Assembly (NCBI GenBank): GCA_019636625.1
Contig: JAHBXE010000001.1
Location: forward strand, 586,162 to 650,161
Direction of reading: 5' to 3'
From: Phycisphaeraceae bacterium
GTDB taxonomy: Bacteria > Planctomycetota > Phycisphaerae > Phycisphaerales > UBA1924
DNA length: 64,000 nucleotides
Positions within the stretch are counted from its first letter, which is position 1, and every line of letters begins with the position of its first letter. This document shows, piece by piece, positions 9,057 to 17,658 of the stretch. The notes under the pieces were generated by a model that worked only from the letters and a program-made list of their open reading frames with translations, was not told the origin of the DNA and made no database searches. Position numbers and translations under genes: made by a program.

Positions 9057-9587
9057 TCATGCGGCGTGCGAGGCCGCGGCGTGCCCCGCCCCCCAGCGGC
9101 CGCACAGGCGCACCAGTGCCGTGCGATCGACGGGCTTGGCGACGTGATCGTTGCACCCGGAAGCCAGGCAGCGGGTGCGGTCGCCGGAGAGGGCGTGCCC
9201 TGTCAAGGCGACGATGGGCGTCTTGATTCCAAAGGCGCGGATGCGCTTGGTTGCTTCACACCCGTCCATGTCCGGCATGTCGATGTCCATGAGAACGAGG
9301 TTCGGCCGCGGCAGGTCGGTGCGGAGCAGTCGGGCGACGGCCGATGAACCGTCGCCGATGACCTCGATGGAGGCGCCGGCGTGCTCGAGGAAGAAACGGA
9401 AGATTCGCTGGTTGTCCTCGGAATCATCGACGATCAGCACCCGGGTACCGGCCAGTGGCAGGGATTCCTTTGGTGCGTTGTTCGGCGCGGGGGCTGCGGG
9501 GGGAGCGGGGGGGACGGTTTGGACGGAGCGTGAGCGACTCTGGAAGCCGTTCGTGTAGCCGGTTCGAACTGGGGTATTGTCGTTCAT
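9057..9587 (-). CDS. Single-domain response regulator with Pro-rich N-terminal linker
   Basis: About 50 Pro/Ala-rich residues precede one CheY-like receiver domain. The receiver shows VLIVDDSEDN (acidic pocket), LVLMDIDMPDMDG (phospho-acceptor Asp), a Thr in IVALTGHA and the Lys in VAKPVD. There is no output domain. The ATG at 9587 has GGAG eight bases upstream. It follows the hybrid kinase by 25 bp and closely resembles that kinase's own C-terminal receiver, which suggests a duplicated phosphorelay partner. The two sit inside the acyl-CoA operon. Confidence 0.9.
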   Translation of the reverse strand: MNDNTPVRTGYTNGFQSRSRSVQTVPPAPPAAPAPNNAPKESLPLAGTRVLIVDDSEDNQRIFRFFLEHAGASIEVIGDGSSAVARLLRTDLPRPNLVLMDIDMPDMDGCEATKRIRAFGIKTPIVALTGHALSGDRTRCLASGCNDHVAKPVDRTALVRLCGRWGAGHAAASHAA

Positions 9588-9612
9588 TGGTGACTCCACA
9601 GGTCGGGCGATG

Positions 9613-12105
9613 TCATGCGGCTGCACGGCCGCGCTTGGCCCATCGGGCGCACACTTCCAGGAGCCGTACCGACTCCACTGGTTTGGTCAGATAGTCATCG
9701 CATCCGGATGCGAGGCATCGCTGGCGATCGCCGGACATCGCGTGGGCCGTGAGCGCGATGATCGGCAGCGTGCAGCCACGACGCCGGAGCTCCTCCGTCG
9801 CGGCGTAACCATCCATGTCCGGCATCTGCATGTCCATCAGCACAAGGTCGAAGGAGGCGCCGGACGATCGGGAGATGCGGTCGACCGCGTCACGTCCGTT
9901 CTCCACCGCTTCGACCGTGTGACCCGCGCGCCGCAGAAGATGGACCAGCAGGCGTCGGTTGTCGACACCGTCCTCCGCGAGCAGGATGCGAAGACCCGAC
10001 CGCGTGACCGTTGCTCGCTCCGCTCCTCGGCTCGGCGCCTCGTGCGGGACGACGCTTTCGTCCGCCGCGAAAGCCCCGACTTCCGCGGTGAAGGTGCTGC
10101 CAAGGCCGGGGGTGCTCTGGACAGTGATGTCTCCGCCGAGCGCCTGGGCGAGACGACGCGAAATCACCAGTCCCAGCCCCGTGCCCCCGAAACGGCGCGC
10201 CATGGAGGAGTCGGCCTGGCCAAAGGGCGTGAACAACTGGCCGAGCCGATCCGGGGCGATGCCGATGCCCGTGTCGGCCACCCGGATCCTCAGTCGCGGC
10301 GAGCGCGGCGAGTCCATGTGATCCATGAGCACGGTCACCGTGCCTTCGCGTGTGAACTTGATGGCATTCCCGATCAGGTTGATCAGGATCTGCCGCAGGC
10401 GGGTGGCGTCGGTGAGGATGAACTCGGGAATCTTGCCCACCTCGACGTTCAGCGAAAGTCCCTTGTCCACGGCCCGGTGTCGCATGGTGCCGCAGACTTC
10501 TTCGAGGATCTGAACCGGTGATGCAGGGCGCCACTCGATCGTCATCCGTCCGGCCTCAATCTTGGAGAGATCGAGAATGTCGTTGATGACCGTGAGCAGG
10601 TGCTCCCCGTTTCGCTGGATGGTGTTGAGGATCTCGGCGCGGCCGCCCACTTCGGTTGAGGCGCCCGGGTCTTCCCGCAGCAGATCGGCGTAGCCGAGGA
10701 TGGCCGTCATCGGCGTGCGGATCTCGTGGCTCATGTTGGCGAGGAACTCGCTCTTGGCCCGGCTGGCGGCTTCGGCCTCGTTCCGTGCGATTTCGAGCGC
10801 CTGCTCGGCCTGCTTGCGGGCTTCGATGTCGCTGAGGCTGCCCGCCATGCGGACGGCGTTGCCGTTCGGGTCCCACAGCGCCTGCCCACGGGCCCGGAAC
10901 CAGCGGTACTCCCCCGGCGCAACGCGCAGGCGGTACTCGTTGTCGTAGGGCCCCTTCTGCGCGAGATGGTCGGCGAGGGTCTTGAGCACACGATCGCGGT
11001 CATCGGGGTGAAGGTCCGTCTCCCAGGACTGGATCGGGATGACCTGAGACCTGGCTTCGCGCCAGGTGAGCTCCATGTACCGCGCCGAAACCCAGAGGCG
11101 TCCGGAGGGCACATCCCAGTCCCAGATGCCGTCGCTCGATCCCCGCACGGCCAGATCGAAGCGTTCCTCGCTCTCGCGGATCGCCCGCATGGCGTCGCGC
11201 TGCTCGGTGACATCGCGCGCCGTGATCGCTACCCCATCCTTGAGCGGCACGATCTGCATCTGGAGCAGGCGCCCCTCGATGGCCGTGTGGCGGCCGGTGC
11301 GCTCTTCCTGGAAGCTGCGAACGGAGTGGACTGCGTCCACATACCGCTGGAAGTAGCCGAGTTCGCGGCTTCGGGGGAACACCTCGCCAAGGCGGCGGCC
11401 GATGATGTCTTCCTCCCGCATCCGGAGCATCATCAACGCCTGCGCGTTGGTATCGATGAACTCGAAGTCGGCAATCTGCCCGCTTTCATCCCGGACACAC
11501 CGCAGCAGAAAGAACGCGTCCAGGCTCCCCGCGAGCGCGGCCCGGTATCGCTCCTCGTTCTGCCGTTTCGCCTCGCTTTCAATGCGAAGATCGGCGATGG
11601 CCTTTCGCAGGCTCAGGTGCGCCGACACCTGCCTGGCCACCATGCGGAGCGATTCGATCAGGTGCGGCGTCATGCTCCGCGGGCGCGTATCCAGCACGCA
11701 CAGCACGCCGGGACGCGTTCCGTCATCGAGCACGAGCGGCACGCCGGCGTAGAAGCGGACGTGCGGGGGACCCTTGACGCCGGGAAGGTTGCAGAAGCGA
11801 GGGTCCTGCGTGGCATCGCCCACGACAAAGGGCTCTTCGGAAGCCACGGCGTGCATGCAGAAGGAGTGCTCGTGGGGGATCGAGTCGACGTCCACCCCGA
11901 CGCGGGACTTGAACCAGATGCGGTCCGGGTAGATCAGGCTCACGACGGCGATGGGCGCGCCGGCGATGCTGGCGGCCAGCTTCGTGAGATCGTCGTAGGC
12001 CTGCTCCGCGGGCGTACCGAGGATCGTGCATCGGCGCAGCGAGTCGATGCGTCGCGCTTCGTTCTGGCTGGTCGGGTCGGACAATACGGATACCCCGGCA
12101 GACAT
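9613..12105 (-). CDS. Hybrid sensor histidine kinase (GAF-PAS-PAS-HisKA-HATPase-REC)
   Basis: A cytoplasmic sensor kinase of about 830 residues with no membrane segment. Domains in order are a GAF domain (about 15-170), two PAS/PAC domains (about 190-430), HisKA with phospho-acceptor FLANMSHEIRTPMTAILGY, an HATPase_c with GTGLGLVISRRLA, and a C-terminal receiver with LVLMDMQMPDMDGY. The GAF domain is of the type found in soluble light- or redox-sensing kinases, but the ligand is unknown. The start is uncertain: the ATG at 12105 is used, and a GTG at 12144 would add 13 residues. Neither has a convincing ribosome site. It lies between mccB and the response regulator. Confidence 0.92.
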   Translation of the reverse strand: MSAGVSVLSDPTSQNEARRIDSLRRCTILGTPAEQAYDDLTKLAASIAGAPIAVVSLIYPDRIWFKSRVGVDVDSIPHEHSFCMHAVASEEPFVVGDATQDPRFCNLPGVKGPPHVRFYAGVPLVLDDGTRPGVLCVLDTRPRSMTPHLIESLRMVARQVSAHLSLRKAIADLRIESEAKRQNEERYRAALAGSLDAFFLLRCVRDESGQIADFEFIDTNAQALMMLRMREEDIIGRRLGEVFPRSRELGYFQRYVDAVHSVRSFQEERTGRHTAIEGRLLQMQIVPLKDGVAITARDVTEQRDAMRAIRESEERFDLAVRGSSDGIWDWDVPSGRLWVSARYMELTWREARSQVIPIQSWETDLHPDDRDRVLKTLADHLAQKGPYDNEYRLRVAPGEYRWFRARGQALWDPNGNAVRMAGSLSDIEARKQAEQALEIARNEAEAASRAKSEFLANMSHEIRTPMTAILGYADLLREDPGASTEVGGRAEILNTIQRNGEHLLTVINDILDLSKIEAGRMTIEWRPASPVQILEEVCGTMRHRAVDKGLSLNVEVGKIPEFILTDATRLRQILINLIGNAIKFTREGTVTVLMDHMDSPRSPRLRIRVADTGIGIAPDRLGQLFTPFGQADSSMARRFGGTGLGLVISRRLAQALGGDITVQSTPGLGSTFTAEVGAFAADESVVPHEAPSRGAERATVTRSGLRILLAEDGVDNRRLLVHLLRRAGHTVEAVENGRDAVDRISRSSGASFDLVLMDMQMPDMDGYAATEELRRRGCTLPIIALTAHAMSGDRQRCLASGCDDYLTKPVESVRLLEVCARWAKRGRAAA

Positions 12106-12194
12106 GAGGAAGTGTTCGTTCCTCGTCCATCGACCGGTTATCACCCCCTCTTTGGGCGCGGGTGGAGGCCCCGCCCGGAAGATTCAGGCGCGGT

Positions 12195-13871
12195 TCACGT
12201 CTGCAGCACTCCGGTGCAGAACTTGCGCGAGTAGTCCCAGCCGCGGGTCGCTCCCAAGGCTGCCATGAGTTCGTCGCGGGTCCGGTGAGGCTCGATAATC
12301 CGATCCACCCACCCCCGTGCCGCCCCGTGCCGGATGTCCTGCTGCTCGTTGTAGCTGGCCTTGACGGCTTCCAGGATCGCCTTGTGGGTTTCGGGGTCGA
12401 TAGTCTCACCCTTGCGCTCCCGGCTTTTCTCCTCGATCATGGCAAGGGTCCCGCTCGCCTGGTTCGCCCCCATCACGGCGCACTTGGCGCTGGGCCAGGC
12501 GAACGACAGGAACTGGTCGAACGCCCGCCCGCACATCGCGTAGTTTCCGGCGCCGTAACTCCCACCCAGGATCACCACAATCTTGGGTACCACGCAGTTG
12601 CTCATCGCGTTGACCATCTTGGCCCCGGCCCGGATGATGCCCCCTTGCTCACTGTCCCGGCCGACCATGAACCCGGTCGTGTCGTGCAGAAACACGATGG
12701 GGATCTTCCGCTGGTTGCAGTCCATGATGAACCGCGCGGCCTTGTCCGCCGAATCATCGTAAATCACGCCGGGCATGTTGGTGAACTTCGCCGGGCCGGC
12801 CCGGCCGCCGGGCATCTGCCGCTGGGTCAGCTTCTTCTGGTTCGCGACGATCCCGCACGGATGCCCGCCGATCGTGGCGTACCCGCACACCAGCGACTGT
12901 CCGTACTCCGCCTTGTACTCATCGAAGCCCGGCCCCAGCGTCTCGCGCCCATCGGCCTCCCGGCGGACGCCTGCATCCACGATGCACGCGATCACGTCGC
13001 GAACATCGTACTGCGAGCCCGGCGCATCGTTGAACACGTCGTAGACCTTGGTGCCGTCGTGGTAGGGAGCCGCTCCCTTGGCCAGGGCGGCAGACCCCGA
13101 CTCGCCGTACTTGCCCAAGAGGCTCCGGAGTCTCTCGATGCAGGAGTCGTCGGTGGGTTCCTTGAAGTCAATAGTTCCAGAGATGGCAGCGTGCATCTCC
13201 GCCCCGCCGAGCTCTTCATCCGTCACCGTCTGCCCGATCGCCGCCTTCACCAGCGCGGGTCCGGCCAGGTAGAGTCCCGAGCCTTCTGTCATCAGCAGCG
13301 TGTCGCACAGCACGGGCAGATAGCCCCCGCCCGCAACGCAGTACCCCATGATCGCGGCGATCTGCGGGATGCCCTCGGCGCTGATGACGGCGTTGTTGCG
13401 GAAAATGCGTCCGAAGTCATCGGTATCGGGGAAGACGTCCTCCTGCAGGGGCAGAAAGACACCCGCCGAGTCCACCAGGTACACGAGCGGCATCCGCGCC
13501 GATTGGGCGATTGTCTGGGCCCGGATGATCTTCTTGCAGGTCATGGGGAAGAAAGCCCCGGCTTTGACCGTGGCATCGTTCGCGATGATCATGCAACGCC
13601 GGCCTTGGACCGTACCGATCCCCGTGACCACGCCCGCCGCGGGCGCCCCGCCGTGTTCTTCGTACATCCCGTAGGCGGCCCACAGGCCGAGTTCCTGGAA
13701 ACCTCCATCGGGGTCCACGAGCTTCGCGACCCGTTCCCGGGCTGTCAGCCGCCCCTTCTCGTGTTGCCGCTCGATCGCCTTCGGGCCACCTCCGAGGCGG
13801 ATCTTGGCCTCGGTATTCAGGAAGGAGTCGGTGAGCTGTCGCAGCGGCGATACAAGTGTCGAATCTGGCAT
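12195..13871 (-). CDS. mccB: Acyl-CoA carboxylase carboxyltransferase (beta) subunit, methylcrotonyl-CoA type
   Basis: It transfers carboxyl from carboxybiotin to an acyl-CoA. This is a two-domain crotonase-like carboxyltransferase of 558 residues. The first domain carries GRLTARERVAKLVD near the start and VYLVDSAGVFLPLQ. The second has TTGFMVGRDSEQGGIIRAGA, GGSYGAGNYAMCGRAFD and WPSAKCAVMGANQASG, which fit 3-methylcrotonyl-CoA carboxylase beta better than propionyl- or acetyl-CoA carboxylase. Operon neighbours (HMG-CoA lyase, crotonases) support leucine catabolism. The biotin-carrying alpha subunit is not in the window. An AAGGG lies about 10 bases before the ATG at 13871. Confidence 0.9.
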   Translation of the reverse strand: MPDSTLVSPLRQLTDSFLNTEAKIRLGGGPKAIERQHEKGRLTARERVAKLVDPDGGFQELGLWAAYGMYEEHGGAPAAGVVTGIGTVQGRRCMIIANDATVKAGAFFPMTCKKIIRAQTIAQSARMPLVYLVDSAGVFLPLQEDVFPDTDDFGRIFRNNAVISAEGIPQIAAIMGYCVAGGGYLPVLCDTLLMTEGSGLYLAGPALVKAAIGQTVTDEELGGAEMHAAISGTIDFKEPTDDSCIERLRSLLGKYGESGSAALAKGAAPYHDGTKVYDVFNDAPGSQYDVRDVIACIVDAGVRREADGRETLGPGFDEYKAEYGQSLVCGYATIGGHPCGIVANQKKLTQRQMPGGRAGPAKFTNMPGVIYDDSADKAARFIMDCNQRKIPIVFLHDTTGFMVGRDSEQGGIIRAGAKMVNAMSNCVVPKIVVILGGSYGAGNYAMCGRAFDQFLSFAWPSAKCAVMGANQASGTLAMIEEKSRERKGETIDPETHKAILEAVKASYNEQQDIRHGAARGWVDRIIEPHRTRDELMAALGATRGWDYSRKFCTGVLQT

Positions 13872-13926
13872 GGTTCGGGGACCCTTGGGGCACTGAGCGT
13901 AGCACGCCGCGTTCCGCCGCGAACGC

Positions 13927-15519
13927 CTATTTTGCACCGCCCTGATTGGTCCACAGCACCATCCGTCCGACCCTGCCGTAAGGCTTCAGGACATACATGC
14001 CGCCGGCCAGGATGTCCGGCTTGCCATCGCCGGTCAGGTCCCCCACTTCGACGCTGACCAAGTGGGTCGGGCTGTTCGCGATCGCCCGCGGCGTGAATGA
14101 CTGCTTGCCGTTGTTCTCCAGCCAGATGAGGCTCTGGGCGTTCTCGTCCTGCCACGGTTGGCTCATGCTGGATACGACGATATCAAGATGCCCGTTCCCG
14201 TTGATATCCGCCACGGTCGCTCGGTACGCGCCGTAAAACCGCATGATGTCGTGGTAGGCAAACCGGAGCCCGCCGAGATTCTCGAGCCATTGCACGCCGT
14301 GGTACGGCTTTGGCGCGGTGTCAAAGTCGAGGGCGTCGCCGTTGGTGAAGAGCACGTCGAGGCGTCCATCCTTGTTGAGGTCAACCAGTTCGATGCTCGA
14401 CAATCCCCACAGCGGGTGCGGCGCCTGGTATATCACGCGGGGCTCGAAACGGCCTCCACCCTTGTTGATGCAGGCGATGATTCGTTCGTGGTGCTGCGAT
14501 ACGAGGGCGATGATGTCCGGCAGGCCGTCGCCGTTGATGTCTCCAATCGGCACGTGGCTTACGCCACAAATACGCTCGACCAGCCTTTCCTGAAAGACCC
14601 CGGGCCCGGTTTGCTCAAGCCACGCGATGCCGCCGGTCGCGTACATCCCGAACATGGCGATCGCGAGGTCGACGTCCCCATCGCCGTCGAGATCGGCGGG
14701 GCGCACATCGGACACGCGGGGCAAGTTCTGGATGATGGGAAGTTGCTTGGCCGTGCCTCGTCCATCGTTCTTGACCTGGAACACTCCCCCGATCGGATCA
14801 TCGGTGGGTTGCAGTCCTCCGAGGTAGGAGAACACGATCTCCATCATGCCGTCGCCGTCCAGATCGACGGCCTCCACGTGCGAGGGGCTTGGCGCTTGCC
14901 CCACCACCTGCTCCACCCAGGCGCCATCGGGCCGCTGACCCAGCCACAGCACAACGCCCGAGGATGTATCGCACGCCAGCACATCCAGCCGCCGGTTCTT
15001 GTCCAGGTCCACCAGCTTTATGTGCCCGATGACCGGTGGCCCCCCTCCTCCCCCACCACCCCCTCCCCCCCCGCCCAGCGGATTGGGTGGCCGGCCAAAG
15101 CCCGATGGTGCAAAGACGATGGGAGAAGCGGGCAGCTTCAGCGGGAGCGCCGGGAGCGAGTCGGGTGCCGCGGCGGTGTAGTAGCGGATCGCCTCCTTCA
15201 CCTGTTCCGGGGTCGGCGCAGGAGTGAGGCCGTAGGCCTCGATCCGCTCCTGCATCATCGTGATGACCGTTTCCCACTTGGCTTTCGGGAGCGCCGACGG
15301 CGGTGGAACGCCGTGGCACGCCCCGCACGCAAAGATGGCCTCGGGCATGGCTCCCGGTGCTGTCGCGGGAGGCTTGCTCGCAGGCTGAGACACCGGTGTG
15401 ATGCCAGCCTGCAACCTCGCCGGTCCGGCACCGAAACGTGCGATGGCAATGATTCCTGCCGATCCCGCGAGGATCAGCGCGGCAAACAAACCGGCACGCA
15501 CAGCTCCCTTGGAGCTCAC
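13927..15519 (-). CDS. Exported haem c / FG-GAP (VCBS) beta-propeller protein with poly-Gly linker
   Basis: An N-terminal membrane anchor or signal (AGLFAALILAGSAGIIAIARF) is followed by one haem c site (CGACH, about residue 65). A run of twelve glycines comes next, then seven calcium-loop repeats such as DLDGDGMMEIVF, DLDGDGDVDLAI, DINGDGLPDIIA and DINGNGHLDIVV, predicted to close a seven-bladed propeller. The combination suggests a periplasmic electron-transfer or binding protein, but no substrate can be given. The start is inferred: GTG at 15519 with GGGGAG eight bases upstream; GTG 15525 and a TTG at 15624 are alternatives. The glycine run is encoded by an almost pure G tract on the coding strand. 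Confidence 0.85.
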   Translation of the reverse strand: MSSKGAVRAGLFAALILAGSAGIIAIARFGAGPARLQAGITPVSQPASKPPATAPGAMPEAIFACGACHGVPPPSALPKAKWETVITMMQERIEAYGLTPAPTPEQVKEAIRYYTAAAPDSLPALPLKLPASPIVFAPSGFGRPPNPLGGGGGGGGGGGGPPVIGHIKLVDLDKNRRLDVLACDTSSGVVLWLGQRPDGAWVEQVVGQAPSPSHVEAVDLDGDGMMEIVFSYLGGLQPTDDPIGGVFQVKNDGRGTAKQLPIIQNLPRVSDVRPADLDGDGDVDLAIAMFGMYATGGIAWLEQTGPGVFQERLVERICGVSHVPIGDINGDGLPDIIALVSQHHERIIACINKGGGRFEPRVIYQAPHPLWGLSSIELVDLNKDGRLDVLFTNGDALDFDTAPKPYHGVQWLENLGGLRFAYHDIMRFYGAYRATVADINGNGHLDIVVSSMSQPWQDENAQSLIWLENNGKQSFTPRAIANSPTHLVSVEVGDLTGDGKPDILAGGMYVLKPYGRVGRMVLWTNQGGAK

Positions 15520-15652
15520 GGCCACGACTCCCCGCCGCGACGGCGCCCCCACCCCACGCGGGAGGACTGCCGCGGCATTTCGAGACTCGCAGGATACCTC
15601 ATTCCGAAGAAAAACGCAACACAATCCGGCGTTGGTGCGCCAGTTTGCCCGT

Positions 15653-16468
15653 TCAGAGCGTGCTCAGGTCTCGACGGGAGAACACCACCCCGCCCGCGGC
15701 CCACAGACCCGCCGCCACGGCTCCCAGAGCGGCCATGTCTCCCACCGGCCACCTGCCATCCCGCAGCGGGAATACGGGCCGGTAGTAGTGGAGAATGCTC
15801 AGGAACTGAACCCGCTTGGCCGCGGGCCACAGCAGGGCCAGGTAGTTGAGCAGGAACGCCGAAACGGCGACGATGAGCACGACCGTCACCGCGCGACCTC
15901 GCCGATCGCTGAGGGAGGACATCAGCCAGGCCATGCCCGCGACGGAGGCGTAGAGCAGAAACAGGTTGGCGATCACGATGAGCAGGCGCGACAATTCGGG
16001 GCGCATCTCCGGCGGCGCCAATCGCATCCCGATGAGGCTCCCCGCGAGGGCCATGGCCAGCACAATCGCGGCGCTGCCCAGCCAGACGACCGTCTCGGAC
16101 ACGTACAACTGCCAGCGCGAAACCGGCAGGCCCAGCACGACGTCGATGGTTCCTTTGTCCACCTCTCCCGCCGGCATCCGCGTGCAACAGATGATGCCGT
16201 GCGCCCAGAGAATGGCCAGCAGCACGGGGTGCGACCACGCGATGCCAAAGGGCACCTCAGGGCCGGAGGCGTTCCCGAGATCCGCGCCGAGCATCGCGCT
16301 GCGCATTTCCTGGAGGAACGGCATTTCGGCCATGCGCTGCATGATCCTCGCCTGGAAGCGTGGCAGCGCGAACCCGAGCAACCCGCAGCCGGCCATCATC
16401 GCGAGGCCAAACACGATTGTCGTGCCCCGGAGTTCAATCGCCGCCTTGCGCATCAGCCCGAAGTTCAA
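15653..16468 (-). CDS. ABC-2 type transporter permease
   Basis: An integral membrane permease of about 271 residues with six hydrophobic stretches, for example TIVFGLAMMAGCGLLGFAL and LLIVIANLFLLYASVAGMAW. The soluble signature GEVDKGTIDVVLGLPVSR is typical of ABC-2 subunits of drug or lantibiotic-type exporters. It overlaps the ATPase gene: a TTG at 16468 has GAGGAG six bases upstream and forms a TTGA overlap with the ATPase stop. An ATG at 16453 is the alternative. The cargo is unknown. Confidence 0.87.
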   Translation of the reverse strand: MNFGLMRKAAIELRGTTIVFGLAMMAGCGLLGFALPRFQARIMQRMAEMPFLQEMRSAMLGADLGNASGPEVPFGIAWSHPVLLAILWAHGIICCTRMPAGEVDKGTIDVVLGLPVSRWQLYVSETVVWLGSAAIVLAMALAGSLIGMRLAPPEMRPELSRLLIVIANLFLLYASVAGMAWLMSSLSDRRGRAVTVVLIVAVSAFLLNYLALLWPAAKRVQFLSILHYYRPVFPLRDGRWPVGDMAALGAVAAGLWAAGGVVFSRRDLSTL

Positions 16469-17346
16469 CGCTCGCTCCTCTCGTAATACCGCTTGAAGAG
16501 CGTTTCGAGATCGGGTCGTCCGATCATAAGGTCTTCCACGGGATGCCCGGCGAGCCATCGGAGCAGCGGCTCGACCTCTCCTTTGAGTGTCGCGTGCCAG
16601 ACCCGTGGTTCGCGTGTGTTGATCGCGAGGAACTCGGGTACCGGCGGTTCGGCCTCTCGTCTCCACCGGATCATCACTTCGTGCCCCGCCTGCCGGCGCA
16701 GCTCCGCCAACGTGCTGTCCGCCACGATCCGCCCTTGCCGAACAATCGCGACCCGATCGCACAGCGCATCCACCTCGCTGAGCGTGTGACTGGAGAAAAA
16801 CACAGTTGTGCCGGCTCGCGACAATCCCCGCAGTTGTTCTCGCACCACATCCTGCATCAGCGGGTCCAGGCCGCTGGTCGGTTCATCGAGGATCAGCAGG
16901 CGAGGCCGGTGCGCCATCGCTAGGATCAGCCCCAGTTTTTGCCGCATTCCACGGGACATGCGGCGGACCTTGACCGACAGATCAAGCGACAGGGCCTCGG
17001 CCAGTTCGCTTCCGTGCCGGACCATGTCGCGCCCGCGGACCGAGCTGAAGATGGACAGGGCCTTGCGCCCGTTGATCCACGAAGGCAGGCGGAGATCGCC
17101 GGGGACGTACCCGATGTCTGCTTTGATCTGCCGCGTATCCCGCCAGCAGTCCTTGCCGAAAATGGCCGCCCTGCCCGAACTGGGCCTCAGGAAGCCAAGC
17201 AGGACGCGGATCGTCGTGGTCTTTCCGGCTCCATTCGGCCCCAGAAAGCCAAAGAGTGATCCTTCCGGAACGTTCAGCGCCACGTTCTCGATGCCCCTCC
17301 TGGCACCATATGTTCTTGTCAGAGCTGTGGTTACGACCGCTGACAC
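16465..17346 (-). CDS. ABC transporter ATP-binding protein
   Basis: A 293-residue ATPase that powers the adjacent permease. It shows Walker A GPNGAGKTTT, a signature region RRMSRGMRQKLGL, Walker B LLILDEPTSGLDP, and the switch His in FFSSHTLSEVD. The C-terminal 70 residues are a variable regulatory part. The GTG at 17346 is chosen because AGAAGGGA lies eight bases upstream and the domain starts right after. A perfect palindrome lies about 95 bp upstream and may regulate this pair, recA, or both. Confidence 0.92.
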   Translation of the reverse strand: MSAVVTTALTRTYGARRGIENVALNVPEGSLFGFLGPNGAGKTTTIRVLLGFLRPSSGRAAIFGKDCWRDTRQIKADIGYVPGDLRLPSWINGRKALSIFSSVRGRDMVRHGSELAEALSLDLSVKVRRMSRGMRQKLGLILAMAHRPRLLILDEPTSGLDPLMQDVVREQLRGLSRAGTTVFFSSHTLSEVDALCDRVAIVRQGRIVADSTLAELRRQAGHEVMIRWRREAEPPVPEFLAINTREPRVWHATLKGEVEPLLRWLAGHPVEDLMIGRPDLETLFKRYYERSER

Positions 17347-17439
17347 GTGGCGATTCCCTTCTGCTTCACAGAGCCGTCTCGCTTCGCGGCCACCAGCACG
17401 CCAGATTTCCTGACCAACCCAAGGGGTTGACGGTAGTCC

Positions 17440-17461
17440 GAGTGACAACGTGTTGTCACTC
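17440..17461. promoter_or_regulatory. Perfect 10-bp inverted repeat with 2-bp spacer (candidate operator)
   Basis: The arms are GAGTGACAAC (17440-17449) and GTTGTCACTC (17452-17461) around GT. It ends 18 bp upstream of the recA -35 hexamer and about 95 bp upstream of the ABC ATPase start. A dyad this exact is most likely the site of a dimeric repressor or activator. It does not match the Gram-negative CTG-N10-CAG or Gram-positive GAAC-N4-GTTC LexA boxes. Which gene it serves is unknown. Confidence 0.65.
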
Positions 17462-17479
17462 CCGACCAGTTGCCGCACA

Positions 17480-17508
17480 TTGACACGATGTTCGGGACTT
17501 GGTAACGT
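17480..17508 (+). promoter_or_regulatory. Predicted sigma-70-type promoter of recA
   Basis: A perfect -35 TTGACA (17480-17485), a 17-bp spacer and a -10-like TAACGT (17503-17508). It predicts a leader of about 145 bases before the recA ATG. Confidence 0.6.
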
Positions 17509-17540
17509 CCTTCCATCGTCGGGCTCGCATCCAGCGTTGC

Positions 17541-17573
17541 CCCCGACCGGGGTTTATCCGGGTCGTTGACCCG
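17541..17573 (+). other. Two short hairpins in the recA leader
   Basis: CCCCG-AC-CGGGG (17541-17552) and CGGGTC-GTT-GACCCG (17559-17573) lie in the predicted 5' untranslated RNA, well upstream of the ribosome site. The first loop of only two bases makes a cruciform or tight stem less certain. No attenuator-like U-run follows. Confidence 0.35.
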
Positions 17574-17658
17574 CCCCGCACACGCTGGCGTTCGCGGACC
17601 CGCGACAGGCCTCAAGGAAGAGGCGGCGGCCATCCGCGGCAAGGAAAGGACGGTTCCC

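Larger units (their letters stand above)
17347..17658. other. Divergent ABC-exporter / recA intergenic region
   Basis: This 312-bp non-coding region holds a perfect 10+2+10 palindrome, a strong recA promoter and two short GC-rich hairpins in the recA leader, each listed separately. I see no clear promoter facing the ABC genes. Confidence 0.8.

Noticed and set aside
10726..15849. Overlapping long plus-strand frames (500-630 codons) across the kinase, mccB and FG-GAP genes
   Set aside because: Each lies fully antisense to a gene with recognised domains, and none has a domain or a ribosome site.
17440..17461. A standard LexA/SOS box
   Set aside because: The sequence does not match the CTG-N10-CAG or GAAC-N4-GTTC forms; kept only as an unassigned operator.
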